Of a DNA stretch of 64,000 bases, positions 11,877 to 24,688 are shown piece by piece; the first letter of the stretch is position 1, and every line of letters begins with the position of its first letter. The translations under genes were made by a program, and so were the position numbers. The notes under the pieces were generated by a model. It was not told where the DNA came from, did no database searches, and saw only the letters and a list, made by a program, of their open reading frames with translations. The stretch is from Blastobasis lacticolella (Eukaryota; Arthropoda; Insecta; Lepidoptera; Blastobasidae): NCBI GenBank assembly GCA_905147135.1, contig LR990042.1, forward strand, positions 9,353,545-9,417,544. The letters run 5' to 3'.

Positions 11877-11899
11877 CCATATACTTAGTGCCATAGGGA

Positions 11900-13760
11900 A
11901 AAAAATACCACGTCTAGTACTATCGGTCATCCATCGGGCAATATAACCACGAAACGTAGCCGTGAAACGTGATTCAAATACTGAATTTCCGAATTCTATG
12001 GTAAATTCTGGTAAGGCTTTGTGATTTGAACGCCATCTATGTGATCACTAATACACTGCGATGATACAGTTGCGTAGCGGAAGCTACGCTTTGCAACGCT
12101 CTATGTAGAGCTTCTATATTTAGTACACAGTACGGCATGTAGAGGTCGCAGATATTGAATTTTCTTTAAATTCAGTATTATTCAATCGATTCAAAGTCAC
12201 AGGAAATAAGCTCCAGTTTAAGACCCTAGACAAGACTGAATAGAGTTTTCAATCTGTGTTCCTACTGCACATGCTCCATATGTGGCTGCATCGTCACCAC
12301 CAAGTGAACCGATTCAAAACTAATCTCTATTTTAATCATTTAAGAGTACGTACTCAACGTTAGTTCAAACTTCAGACCAGGGCCACTGGTAGTCTCTGTT
12401 ACAATTTTCAAATACATCACCGTTACCATTACCGTTTTTTATTTTGTGTACACAAAAAATCCTAAAGCACAATTTTTTTTAAGTCCGAAACCGTTCTAAA
12501 GGCCCAAAATGAACCGCTCTAAAATATTTTTGGATTAGTAGGTATCTAATTACTGGCAGGCAGCGGTAGTCCATAAAATTAGAATGCGAGAGTAACCTAA
12601 ATAGGGTATGAATTGAATAAAAAATAACGGGCATGCTCAGGTTGACCCGTAAGTGGTGTTGTACAAGGGCGAGACACGTTTGAGTACCGAGACCGCGTAG
12701 CACAGCGATTATGTCGCGATTTGCCTCTCTGTCTTACTCTAGGTGTGTAAGGGGGTTGGATAGATTGGATTCTACCGCGTTCCTGTACCAGTTATGCTCG
12801 TAATTGGGTCGAGATGGGGTCAAGGCCCGTGCCAAGGGCCGCGGCCAGCCCTGAGCTTTAGCGGGGCTCCTTACATTGAGACCTTAAGGGCTCAGCTGCA
12901 ACAAAAACGATTTCAGACTATTTCTTCATAAAAATATCGTCTATAAGTATAATACTATTAAGGTTTGGTAGGTAGATATCGGCATGATAAATTTATCAAG
13001 GACATTAGTCATGGATATAGAAATCGATATTTTTAAAGTGACGTTTATTCACAAGTTTTCAATGTTTGTTTAAGTGATATTTGTGTTCTTAGGAACTTGA
13101 TACTAGACTCAAGAATTTGATATTGGCTCAGAATTTAATCGCAAAACCTTGGTACAATATTTAATTTTTGCATTCCTTTTGGAAACAGTTACTGTTTCTA
13201 TTGAGGCCAAAATGATGATAATGATGAGTTTTGTGATCTCTTGATTTTAAACTTAACTATGTTCAGTTTGCACAATATTCAAATCGATAGGTAAGAAAAA
13301 TAACATTTGAACTATTATATTCCATCAAGTCATCGGATCTTCAGCCATTTCATTTGGTATTGTAATGGGATTTTTAAAGAATTTGCGTCAACTGAAGGCA
13401 TAAGTGCACAGATAAATCTAATATATCTGTCGACTGGAGGAGCTTCCAAAAATAGCACCTCGACGTTTCGTTGATATTACACTTGGTTATGTAAAACGAA
13501 AATATAAGCAGCACTTGTAACGCAGATTCACATTGTACAGCCATCCGTTGATTTGTATTCGGACCAGTCGCTAAACTTGTTGGGAGGTTGTGGGAAATAA
13601 AACATTTCTTAATTACAGCATGTATACTATTTACTAGGCAGCTTCGTTAAATTAATCAGTTTTCACGATATAATAGGACAAAGCAACTAAAACCTAATCG
13701 ACAATTTTATTTGCGACAATCCTAGGCGATAAATTTGTTTAGCAAACTCGTCACGCGCTA
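11900..13760. other. Non-coding stretch
   Basis: No gene or classified repeat recognised; several homopolymer and AT-rich runs. Confidence 0.45.
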
Positions 13761-13769
13761 GGTTTGACA

Positions 13770-13909
13770 CCTTGTTTGAGCCGGATGCGCGCGCACCCCT
13801 CCGTCCGCCATCTTGAATTTCCATCCCATTTCCAAGGCACTATGAGAGCGGATTCGCAGGACGTAACAGCTGTGGCCGCGAAAAACTGCTCAACCCTGTA
13901 CGGTTGTAG
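13770..13909 (+). promoter_or_regulatory. CpG-rich promoter / non-coding first-exon candidate
   Basis: An isolated GC-rich patch in AT-rich DNA. It contains CCGCCATCTT (13805-13814), which fits the YY1/Pho-type element, and several CpGs, and ends TTGTAG followed by GTAATT, a good splice donor at 13910. No long ORF runs through it. It is the nearest such island upstream of the Rab3 acceptor at 25243, so it could be the Rab3 5' UTR exon. That link is inference. Confidence 0.35.
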
Positions 13910-14339
13910 GTAATTTTTTTACCAAAAACGTGGTTGGAGAAACGCATAGGAAGTGATAGTGTTCGAGATGTCCCATTAGCATTCAAGTGTGATAAGTGTT
14001 TGCTGTTCAGTTACGAAATATCACGTCGCTGGAATATCGATTTTATATGTTTCCAATCGACAAAGCTGGTGGTGTTCGAGGTTGTGTCTTCTTTGCGAAC
14101 CGTATGGATACTTGAAGTGCTTATTAGACTGGCCAAGACCCGGGTTTGTATAGCAGTGACAAGAAATCGATAAACGCGTAAACCTCTGGCCCTTCCGTTG
14201 CTAGTGAATGTAAAAGGGACAGCAATACGCGGCGTGCACACGTTAGGTATCGCTAAAATTGTTTCCGAGATAAAAAACAAATATCGTGATACACATTCGG
14301 CGTCCCCCATTTCGATTCGTCGCAGGATACTGATAAAAG

Positions 14340-15430
14340 GTGCGTATGATTAGTACTGTGTCATTGTTTAATTATTAAGCATTGTCTTTCTATTATACCT
14401 TTACTATACCTATCTATGCCTTACTAATATGAAGTGGGTTTTTCTTATATATTTCTTGATGATGACGAAGCTTGTGCTGTTTTGTTTTTTGAGTTTGTAG
14501 AAGCCAGTACTCAGGCTACTTTTAGCAGCTTCTCAATGTCAACGCACCGGTATTGAATTTTATAACAAACGATGAAGTACCTACTTTTTACTTACTTCAT
14601 ACATATTGTGAGCTATCATTTCATTTTTTCCAGACAGGTTGTTTCATTATAAGAAGACATTTCAACGAGTATTTTCTTATAGTTTTACTTTATAACTCAC
14701 TTTAAATTGTACCAGACTAATGTTCCAAAGAAAACATTTCTAAGAAAACATATCATTGTTCCTCATTCATATGCCGTAACACGCTCATAAGAAATCTTTG
14801 CGAACAATCGGGTGTTCAGCACGTACTGCCTCACCGTTTCTGCCAGATAATTGCCTCAAAGGATTTCCTCCCCATTTACCCCGTGTTATGTACTATTCTA
14901 TCTAGTAATTTCTAGCGATACCGAATTAAAGACATCCTACGCACACCCTTCGTACCTCGTAAGGAGGAATATTACGCAGCTCTTAACACCCACGCTTGCT
15001 TTATTGGATACCGATAGAAATGAAATTATTTCTCTCTCAGTGTAGACTGCTGTTAAGTTACATTGTAGAAATAAGTAAGTGGAATTAATAAGATAGTTAC
15101 TGACTGAACGTTTTCGTGATCAACAGTCAGCGATTGTTCATTTCTTGGGTCTTGAACTTCCAAGAAATTAGTCATCTAATAGGACCTGTCAGTGTTATGT
15201 TGTACAGACAGGTGTTAAATTTTCGTGTATTCATCTATGACGCCTTTCAGCCCACAATGTCAATAAGTTTCAAAACGAACTGGACCATAATTTAAACGCG
15301 TGGGAGAACAATACATTCATCAGCAGGATACCTGCTAATAAGTTGTTAAACTGCTTGCCTTATTAAAGATAATAATAATATGAGCCAGCTACAAGTTATA
15401 GGCTGTTGCCATGCAATGTAACTGTTCTAT
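14340..15430. other. Non-coding stretch
   Basis: No supported feature. Confidence 0.45.
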
Positions 15431-15439
15431 TGGCAGGTA

Positions 15440-15540
15440 TTGTACAAGGCGACTAATATTGTATTGATATACCAGCTAGAACTTTCGCAGGGCCAAAAAG
15501 TTTTCAACACTGGGATCTCCAACCCACCTCAGGCAAACTT
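15440..15540 (+). mobile_element. Unclassified LINE-like fragment
   Basis: GTACAAGGCGACTAAT and TGGGATCTCCAACCCACC recur in fuller copies at 31905-32135 and 44641-44900. Confidence 0.45.
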
Positions 15541-15704
15541 TGTTTAATCTCATTTATAAAGATACATTTCTGACTTGCATTTTGGCTTGTAATTTTTAGA
15601 GATTTCCTTTTATAAACTCCCAATTACCTATCTCCATGATTTTACCCCATTAGGGGTCAAATTTCGAAAATCTATTAAACAGGTACGTAGATGTTAATAT
15701 CTAA

Positions 15705-17590
15705 CCTAAGCCTGTCATCATCATCGTCCTAGCGCTTATACCGGCCTCTGCCAGGGTCCGCTTTCCTACCCATTCTTCTCCACTTCGCCCGGTCTTCGGC
15801 ATCCTCGCGTCGTAAGCCATTGGCTCTCGCATCCGACTCAGCGATGTCAATCCATCGCTTCTTGAGTCGCCCACGGGACCTTTTTTCTGATACCGGCAGG
15901 TTCAGGCACCTATTGCCCACGTATCCCTGAGGCTTACGCAACTCGTGACCAAACCAGCGCAGGCGAACCATCTCGATCTTGTCCGCGATATCCCTCACGC
16001 CAAGACGTATTTGGACGTATGGATGTATTAATTACGTACTCGATTAAGCCGTGTAACTTCGCACATTTAGCGCAGCATCTTCATATCGAAGTTCGAGAAC
16101 GTGTTTCGTCAGCGCGGGCCATGTCTCGCAGCCATAGAGCATCACAGGTCTAATAATACTCTTGTACATAAGCCCTTTGAGCTAGACAGGGATTTTAGGG
16201 TCACAGATGACTGCCGTGAGCTCCCGCCATTTGGTCCAAGCTGCAGAGATTCGGGACTTGATATCGTGGCCGATATCGCCGAACTCGTGCATCATGGATC
16301 CGAGGTATTTGGATTTATCTGTATTGAAAGCTTCGTTACCTATACAAATGTTGTCGGGATCCGCGCTGCAGGTGGCCATATACTCTGTTTTGGCGATATT
16401 CAGCTTCAAACCGCCGTTTTCTAGCACATCCTTCCACGTGTTTACCCTGGTCTCAAGGTCCTGCCGAAGCTTGCTTACCAGTACAATCTCGGCAGCGTAC
16501 TTCATAAGCCAGGGAGGCATGTCCTGAATTTCCGCTGAGAGGGCATCAAGCGCAGTGCAAAATAAGTAAGGGCTCAGCACAGAACCCTGGTGAACATCTA
16601 CAGTAACCGGGAAGGGATAAGTATGCCCTACGATGGTTTTGACGACAGCTCCAGTATTGGCATGCATGTCCTGTATAATTAAAATGCACACCTCGCGCAC
16701 AGACTTTGCTCTCAGAGCCCACCAGATTATTTCCCGATGGACACTGTCGAAAGCCCTCTGTAGGATAAAAGTCAGGGGTTCAAAGGTTTTTACGGAGTCG
16801 GCAACGCGTGGGTGATGCCCTTGGGATTGCAAACGTTTATAGGCTGCGGTGACTGCCTACCATCAGGCAGGCCGTAAGCTTGTTTGCCACCTTGGTGGTA
16901 TAAAAAAAAAAAGAACAAAAAGGAGAAATGCGTAATGCAACGGTTGACTCCTACTGCAACGGGACTCCTGGAGGACCCTGAGAGCAAAAATTGGATCCAT
17001 GGTGCTGTAGCCCGGCCTAAAGTGTATTGGCATTCCGACAAGGAGCATTCCTGATGAAGTCTCTGGTCAATAATCCGTTCGAATAGCTTCACTGTATGGC
17101 TCATGAGCTTGATACCTGGATGGTATAGATTGGCGTGATAATATTTACGCGCCACGCGTCAGGTATAACCCTGTAGCTACAATTCTGTTGAAAAGCTTAG
17201 TGAGCAAGAGTACGCCCCGGGTTCCCATTGTTTTCCAGGTTTCTATGGATATTCCGTCATAGCTAATAGCTTTTCCGTTCTTCATACGTACCATGGACCT
17301 CTCCATCTCATCAGAGGTAATCGGGCTTATTATGCCAAGGAATTACAGGAAGCTGTGGTGGTCGTAAGTAGTTGTTGGTCTCGTTAGAGAGTTCCTTGAA
17401 ATGACAGCACCACCGGTCTTTAATAAAGTTTGCGCTTGTGAGCAAAACGCTGTCCGTAGCTTTTATGGCAACACACTTTGTCACATCCAGGCTTGACTCC
17501 GCGATTTTGCCAGCTTGTAGACGAGCTTGTGCCCCTCCACAGAATCTAACGCATGGTACAGCGGAGCCATCAGTAACCTAAGCCTGTATC
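15705..17590 (-). pseudogene. RTE-clade LINE reverse transcriptase, inactivated
   Basis: Minus-strand RT remnant. In order: GIKLMSHTVKLFERIIDQRL (17.05-17.15 kb), AFDSVHREIIWWALRAKSV, VHQGSVLSPYLFC, the catalytic box reading YAAE instead of YADD, LENGGLKLNIAKTEYM, and the C-terminal end with RWFGHELRKPQGYVGN and RSRGRLKKRWID (15.73-16.0 kb). Multiple frameshifts, and a second LINE tail (16785-16915) has inserted in the opposite direction and removed the stretch between the first two motifs. Confidence 0.8.
16785..16915 (+). mobile_element. LINE 3' tail nested in the RTE remnant
   Basis: GTGGGTGATGCCCTTGG, ACCATCAGGCAGGCCGTAAG and CACCTTGGTGGTATAAAAAA with poly(A) on the plus strand, opposite to the host element. 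Sister copies at 28738 (+) and 45425 (-). Confidence 0.75.
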
Positions 17591-17759
17591 AAGCTTATAA
17601 TCAGCGAGTACCTCTACAATTTTCTTCGCAATTTTTTGTTGGAATACCAATAAGCTGTTGCACTTCAACAAAAATTAAATCAGGTACTATATACTAAATA
17701 TACTCGTGCAACTTCTTGTCTCTTGCTTTGTAAATGACGGACATCCAGGCAAACTGTCA

Positions 17760-18035
17760 ACTCCTATTTTACCCCTTCGTCATATCAGCCAGAAACGCCC
17801 ATTGCTAGGCATGGGCCTCCCCCAGAGGTCTCCACAAAGACCGGTCCTGTGCCTTCCGCATCCAGCTGGTACTTGCCACTCGAGAACTTTACTGTCCCAT
17901 CGGCCATCTATTCTTCGAGCTATGTGCCCTGCCCATTGCCACTCCAGTCTGGCAATCCTTAGAGCTATGTCGGTGACCTTGATTCGCTTGCGGATCTCCT
18001 CATTTCTGATTAGATTTGGATTCGTCGATTGGCCC
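17760..18035 (-). mobile_element. LINE RT C-terminal remnant
   Basis: Inverted copy of the 3315-3670 family: GCCCATTGCTAGGCATGGG, GTCTCCACAAAGACCGG and CGCTTGCGGATCTCC. Confidence 0.65.
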
Positions 18036-18094
18036 CTTTCTTGAAATTGGACCTACCTAGCTGCACTATTTCTCCTAGGTATGTATAGTCGTCA

Positions 18095-18360
18095 ACATTA
18101 TGTACATTAGTTGAATACTAACAGATGCTTTTACGGTGTGGGAAAACATCGTGATGAAACCTGCACATTCAGGCGACTGGATGTGTAACCATGATCCAAT
18201 CTTTTCAGGTTCCCCTGGTAGCAGGGTCACGGAGGTCAGATGGCAGTTGCTCCACTGTAATTACCTGACCTGCCAAATCCTGGATCATGGTCACGGCGTA
18301 CCTCAGGCCCTCATGCGCGAGAGCACAACCGGGACATTAACGCCAAGATGATTATTATAT
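18095..18360 (+). mobile_element. SINE family 1 copy
   Basis: Well-preserved body from TGTACATTAGTTGAATACTA to ACGCCAAGATGATTATTATA; the tRNA head is missing. Confidence 0.85.
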
Positions 18361-18943
18361 ATAGTCGTCAACAGCTTCAAGTGGAGTGCTTTCAACTGTC
18401 ACTGGAGTAGACACAACATGGACATTTGACATAATTATGTTTTCATACTTTTCCTTTTATAAACTAACAATTACCTATCTCTATGCCAAATTTCAATTTC
18501 CTATGTCACCTGAAAGTGGTCTAACTTTTTGATGATCAATGAGTCAACCAGTCAGTGAGTGAGTGACGAAAAAACCTATAAAGATAGAAACTTCTTACTT
18601 GGACTAATGCTGTCTACATTATGTAGACAATGCAATTTTAAAATTTGGGCAGTATCTTTAGTCCCTAACAAAGATATAAAGAGCTCGAAAATACGTTGAG
18701 TTGCTTTAAAATAAGGGTGTACGGCCAATATTGTCTGCTCGACTTGGCGGGAGGCACTATCGTGTCCCCTGAATTTTCTAGTTCTTACTGACGATGATAA
18801 ATAATTTATTTAGCTTGTTCTTTTCTTATTTCTAGCCTTAGATACCTCGCTAGCTAATACAAACTATTAAGAGTTAGGGAATTATAACTGTTGGTGAATA
18901 TGACATAAACATAAACAAAAATATAAAGCTATCGAAAGAGTGT

Positions 18944-19255
18944 CGCTGCCGTAATGGTTAAAAGGTCCGACTCGCAAGCGAGAGGTAGCGGGTTCGAACC
19001 CCAGTGCGACCATATTACTCTTTTCTGAGTTATGTTCATTAGTTGAACACTAACCCATGTTCTTACGATGAAGGGAAATGTGAATGATGAGGGAAAACAT
19101 CGTGCTGAAACTCAGGCGACTGAATGTGGGAGGTTATATGACAGTCGCTCCACTGTAATTACCTTATCTGCCAAATCCTGAGTCATGGTCAAGGCGGATA
19201 CCGGCCCTCGCTCCCGAGAGCACAACCTGGACATTAACGCTAATCTGTTGATTAT
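18944..19255 (+). mobile_element. SINE family 1 copy with tRNA-like head
   Basis: Head TGCCGTAATGGTTAAAAGG and GGTAGCGGGTTCGAACCCC fits A and B boxes (internal Pol III promoter). The head's GTCGC/GCGAC ends pair like an acceptor stem. The body then follows. Not scored as a tRNA gene because it is fused to the SINE body. Confidence 0.85.
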
Positions 19256-20550
19256 AAAAAAATTAAATTAAAATCAGCAATAATCAGTCATGTATTTATA
19301 TTGATGATACATACACGTGACGGCACAAGGGAGTATGTAAGGAATGAAGTACTCCCTGTCTCATTAAGAATTTCAAGCGTTCATATCTATCTTATATTTA
19401 CTCAAAAACAAATTTAGCTTTGCTAAATATGTATGCAAAACTCTAACAATGCACTTATAAAATATTTTCATTAGTATTCATGCATATTCGTATTTGTGAT
19501 CTTGACGTGATAATGATGATATGTATGACTTATAATTTTTGTAGCGGTAATACTGAATAGTAGAGTTCATAATATATTTAGTTATTTAACTGTTTATTGT
19601 ACATAATAATGATATAGAGATAAATAGTCAATAGGAGCTGCTTATTAGTAAAACAATTTTTTGTTTATAAATACTTAACTATTGTATGAAAAACAGTTAA
19701 AACGACAGCATCAACTGTTTCTTGAATCTTCGTATTCGACCTGCAATTTAATACTGAAATAATTAACAAATATACAAAAATATGTCTTTAAGGATATCGC
19801 AGCACCCACATGTAATAAATCGGTCTAACGCAAGTTAAAACCATCAAGCGTATCGTGTAGGATATGACGCGAGTTGCGTATTATCTAAAACGTTTAGTTT
19901 TGCTCTGAAATCGTAAAAATATACAAATGGAACCTAAGCTTATATGGAATAGAGTTACTATTTCTATCTAACTGAAGCAAAATAAGACCTTTTACTGATA
20001 AGCTGACATGCAAAAAGTGGGAACAAGTATTCGGTTTGACATTATCTACATTAGGAGTTGACGTTTGGCATACCATTTTACTACTTGTTTCTACCAAACA
20101 CACGACAAAATTTTTCGTAAGTGATAAAAACAACCTTTCAAAATAACATGGATACGGAAAATTCTGCCTTGGACGGAGTTGTCAACGAAGAAGTAATTAT
20201 ACAGTTCCTAATAGATGTTAATGACAGTTAAATACTAGTATTTATGTACGTGATATAATACTTGTAACCTCGATATGTGGCTTACACGTTGTTGATATGA
20301 TATTGTTGTCACGCTACTTTTAGGACACGCTACTGTCACACTACGTTTAAAATATTATTTAAGTTTCTTGGTAGACTTTTCAGTATGTGCTTTTAATATA
20401 GGTAAACAATGTGTCGATAGTGCTTATCGTTCTGGTTAATTTAATAATTAATCCAAGATTGCAGCGACCTAGTGTACTTTTCATTTTCATTTTCACTCAC
20501 TGGCCCAACCACTTGTCACAAATTTGTTCCTAAACAAACCAAGTGTTATT
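19256..20550. other. Non-coding stretch
   Basis: AT-rich, no supported gene. Small ORFs lack motifs. Confidence 0.45.
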
Positions 20551-20559
20551 TATGGGGTG

Positions 20560-21427
20560 TAGGGAATGCAATACCGGGATACCGGGATCCCGCATACATT
20601 TTGCGGGACTAATCCCGGTCGAAAATTTTGCGGGATCCCGCTGGACTGGCGGGATTACAGAGAAGCATGGTATATACGTGATACTGTGAGCGGGGCGGCT
20701 CGAAGGCCGTGGTCTGGCTGGCTGGACGCTGGCTAAGCGATGTGATGAACACTAACCGATGAGAAGCAATACTTGCGAGCTTAACTATCGAACCACCCTA
20801 TATTTTACCCTATAAGTTCATGCATTTCTGTCATTACAAATCAGATTCCGGTTTTTGCAGTTTGATAGCCAATAAGACAATGATTACCTCTATATTTGAT
20901 TAAAATATATAAGAGGTAGTCATACATATTCATTGTCTTACTGGCTATAATCACGCGAAAATGTAATTAGACATTGATTAAGTATTTATGAAGTTAAAGG
21001 CCGATTTGTAACGCCAGAAATATATATATGAGCGTATATGGAAAACTATGGAGTGGTTTGATAGTTATGCGTGCAACTTGCAAGTTTATTTCCAAAATAA
21101 TGTTTAATTTGCTTACGAAGTTGTTTGTGGTGTGTATGTAATGATTTCAATTTTTGTTGATGTTGACTAGAGTATGTCAATTTCTCTCTTAATCTTTATG
21201 TCTAAAAATACTAAATAACCATTATAAATGTACCAAAAACCTTGTGTAGTTATTGTGGATAAAACAAAAACCATGAAAACGAGGACTATAAAGTCTTTAT
21301 TACGATTGATTTCTGGGGTCTAAGACCACCCTGCGGGATCCCGCAAATACCTAGATCTAGCGTAACTAAGATGGTTCAGTCCCGCAAATACCTGGATTGT
21401 AATTATCTTACGGGATTGCATTCCCTA
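20560..21427. mobile_element. hAT-type non-autonomous transposon (868 bp)
   Basis: Terminal inverted repeats TAGGGAATGCAATACCG and inverted TAGGGAATGCAATCCCG (16 of 17). Flanks ATGGGGTG (20552-20559) and ATGGAATG (21428-21435) look like an 8-bp duplication with two changes. Subterminal GCGGGATCCCGC motifs occur several times, and a long internal inverted repeat spans 20864-20950. No transposase. Confidence 0.82.
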
Positions 21428-21684
21428 ATGGAATGTATTTAACTTTAACTTGTATTATAATTTGTAAATCACCTATTCTTACAATGTGCGCCAGAACTGT
21501 TAAACATCGTTGATCAGACGTAGTTAAAACTATTTTTTAAAGATGGTGTATAGATATGAATTTTTAAGGTTTTTTATTGATTGGTGGTTACGATACCAGA
21601 ACAGATTATAAGTTGCCTGCAACTTACTGCTTGTGTAACCGATCTGGGACGAATTCTGCATGAGAAGACTGCAATTCTTAATAA

Positions 21685-21765
21685 TAAATAAATAAATATG
21701 CTTGGACAAATTCACACAGCACCATCTAGTAAAGTAAGCGAAGCTTGTGTTATAACACAATGCAT
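21685..21765 (-). mobile_element. SINE family 2 3' fragment
   Basis: AAATATGCTTGGACAAATTC and AAAGTAAGCGAAGCTTGTG match the other copies. Confidence 0.65.
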
Positions 21766-22180
21766 GTATTGCTTACCACCCGATGATTTGCAGATAGAGG
21801 TATCATAGATTGCACTGCTACACTACGACCAGGTAGTGCAAGAACAATATGTACGTCCACCCGTGATGACCGATATGTTGTTTAAGAAATACAGAGAAGC
21901 CTTTTTCTAACTTCTGGCGGAAGCTTCAAGGGGCACGCGGTATCATTATCCGTGAACAGACCGTGACAAATTGGACTATCCGTGATGGATTGGGGCGCAA
22001 AGTCTTATTTACAGTGTAGAATACCTCAAGAGCACCAAATGAGCGTGAGCGAGCATATTAATGTAAACAAGATCTTGCGCTTTTGGTTGATAGTCTAATT
22101 CATATCTTAACCAGTAAAACTCGGTCTTTGCACGTAAATCGCATTCCTTCATGTTTTCGCCTTAAGTTCCGTTCAATAAA

Positions 22181-22581
22181 GGGCCCCATTCCTTAACAGT
22201 CCACCTGCAGTCTCAGGTCCTATCGGGCGGCCTACCGTCTTAGGCCAATAACGTCTACACTCTAAAGAGCTTATTGCCTGCCGGCAATGGCCTGCTGTGA
22301 CCTCTGTGACTACACACTAGCAGATCAGAGTCAGCGGTTTCTGTAAGACTGAATGCGCTCGACTGACAGTAGACAGGCCGCCGGTCGACTACCTACTAAT
22401 GTGTGTTTATTTAGACTATCTGGCCGATATCTGTCGACGCTGACCGGAAGTCAAGCGGTCACACACTCTCAGTTCGTATAAGTCGTCAGTCCGAAACCTT
22501 AAATGAAACTGTTAGTGTCTGACCTATTGCGATTAACTGACAGACTGATATCGTCCGGCAAACTGTTAATCTATGGGGCCC
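22181..22581. mobile_element. Candidate DNA transposon with GGGCCCCAT ends
   Basis: Begins GGGCCCCATTCCTTAACAGT and ends with the inverted GGGCCCCATAGATTAACAGT. The interior is rich in CTGACAG/GACTGAC and CCGGC motifs unlike the surrounding DNA. No clear target duplication. Confidence 0.5.
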
Positions 22582-22717
22582 TGACCTCAAAAGGAGTTAG
22601 GAAGCGCTTTCTCTATATTTCCAAGATTAATTCGGTCATCTGAACGGAGGTACACCTTATTCATCCAGTACATAATCGTCTTGTATACATTCGGTAGCAA
22701 TTACTTGTTGCAAATCA

Positions 22718-22853
22718 AATCTGGTCAGGTTCATCTGGTAGTAGATTCACGGAGGAGATGGCAGTCGGCCCACTGATCTGATCTACCAAATTCTGGATCG
22801 TGGTCAAGGCGGACACCCGGCCTCCGTGCACGAGAGCTGATTTGATGATTATT
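22718..22853 (+). mobile_element. SINE family 1 3' half
   Basis: AAATCTGGTCAGGTTCATCT, CCAAATTCTGGATCGTGGTC and a GATGATTATTATT end. Confidence 0.65.
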
Positions 22854-23237
22854 ATTTACTTGTTGCTAAAAAACCCCACTCATAATATTCACAATCACCG
22901 GCCACCGAAAACGTAAAATCGTGCTGTAAAAGAAACTGTGTCTTATCACAGTTTTAACTTTATGCAGTTACTAAATTAGGAAATGAAGATTATCTTTTAG
23001 TAATTACCTTTACTCAAGTGATCACTTAGACTTTTTCATAAATACGGCGGCACGAATCCACCTCAAGTAGAGTTTGTAACACGACCACCTGAGCAACTTG
23101 TGCAGTTAGTTGTGTAAAGTAGCGTATAACTTACGACCTGTGAGGTCTCTAGTAACCTGTTCAAAAATATTTCTTGAAGTGTGTGATAAAAATGCAAGTA
23201 TTTGTAATGGCGAATAAGTTTGGCGAGGCTTGTCTGC

Positions 23238-23450
23238 GCCTCATCGCTTGCATATTGCGATGGCACGAGGTATACGTGACTACTAGGTACCTAATCGTGC
23301 CGGTATCAGCAAAGATGCGCCAAGAGAGGCTGAAGAAGCGATGGATTAATAGCGCCGAAACGAAACCGAGAGCTGACTTGCTACCCGGGGATGCCCAAGA
23401 CTGGGCGAAGTGAAGAAGAGGAGACAGAGTAAGAGAAAAGAAGCCGGGGT
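23238..23450 (+). mobile_element. RTE-like LINE C-terminal remnant
   Basis: Frame with RLKKRWINSAETKPRADLLP and DAQDWAK, matching the RTE C-terminal end; early stop. Confidence 0.65.
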
Positions 23451-23904
23451 TGAACGTTTGTATGTACGCCGCCGCTGGCGAGACGACATCACCGCCGCCG
23501 CGGGCGCGGCCTGGCTCCGGCTAGCAGCAGACAGACACCTGGCAGAGGATGGAGGCGGCCTACGTCCAACTATGGACGTCCCAATAGATTAATATAATTT
23601 AAATTTTGTAAACTATATAATCTGAAATTAGAATAAATATATATATAATTTAATAAAATATTTTTATTTAAAACCTCATTGAAATGTATAATATTATGTA
23701 ATTAATTATCATAACAATATATATGAAATATTTAAAAGAATCATACTTGAAAACTACTTTACTTTAATTTAATGACTATTGACATGATCTATGTGGACCA
23801 TAATCTTAATGTATTGATTTATTGGGTATAATATAATTTAATAATAATAATATAAAATGAACTTTGACGAGAAGTATTAACTGAAAAAACAATACCTTAT
23901 AATA

Positions 23905-24215
23905 GGCCGGACATTACCTATTGTAATTGATAAAAATAACAAAAATGCGCATCTAATTGATATAGTCGTCCCTAATACACACAATGTTCAGTCAACAAAA
24001 TTAAATAAATACATTGAGCTTAGAGATGAAATAATTCGTTTATGAAATCTTCGTAATGTATCAATAGTTCCAATAGTCTTGACTACTACTGGCATAATTC
24101 CCACTAATTTGCACCAATCACTGTTAAGACTAGATCTTCCACGACATACGTACAAACTAATCTTAAATATCTGCCGGATAGTTAGGAAATTTTTGCAACC
24201 TGAATATTGATCATA
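23905..24215 (+). mobile_element. LINE RT C-terminal remnant
   Basis: Conceptual frame with LIDIVVPNTHNVQ, NKYIELRDEIIRL, a TGA, then LRNVSIVPIVLTTTGIIP and CRIVRKFL, a conserved end block of insect non-LTR elements. Confidence 0.6.
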
Positions 24216-24599
24216 ACATGACTGTAACTTGGCTTTGGTCCGCGGCAGTCATTAAACCGGGCCAATTTGTCATTAATCCAGAAATCCAAACATGGAGATA
24301 CCAAATAATAATAAATAATGTACGGTTGCGTTCATAAGTGCAAGACTACCTTAAAATTCTTATTCATATGCAACTTGTAAAGGCAGTTTAAGAATGGGCT
24401 TTTTATGCCTAAGGGACAGCTAATCTTTTAGCCAATTCCATTTGTTTAAAAATGCACCCATGTGCACCAATCCTATACCTAATTTGGTAGTAGCTACAAA
24501 ATATGTTTTTCCAAAAGTAGACATCGCGACTGTAAAACCCGCAGTAGTGGGATGTATTGGCACAATAATTCAGTGCAAAACTTTGTTGTGACCTATTTC

Positions 24600-24688
24600 A
24601 AAAAATTTGACATTTTCCTCGCGGGCTACCTAAATCGCCTTCGCGGTCGTCCAACAGACAGCGGTCGACCTCTTGGCCACCCCTGTGG
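24600..24688. mobile_element. hAT end fragment, relative of 10912-11876
   Basis: AAATCGCCTTCGCGG and CTCTTGGCCACCCCTG are the inverted form of the 10.9-kb element's left end. The matching other end was not found. Confidence 0.5.

Noticed and set aside
16101..16527. Plus-strand ORFs of 106-107 codons
   Set aside because: Shadows of the minus-strand RTE reverse transcriptase remnant.
18944..19015. Possible functional tRNA gene
   Set aside because: A and B boxes and a partial acceptor stem are present, but the sequence runs straight into the SINE body shared with other copies, so it is a SINE head. The same applies at 49222-49300 and 47800-47875.
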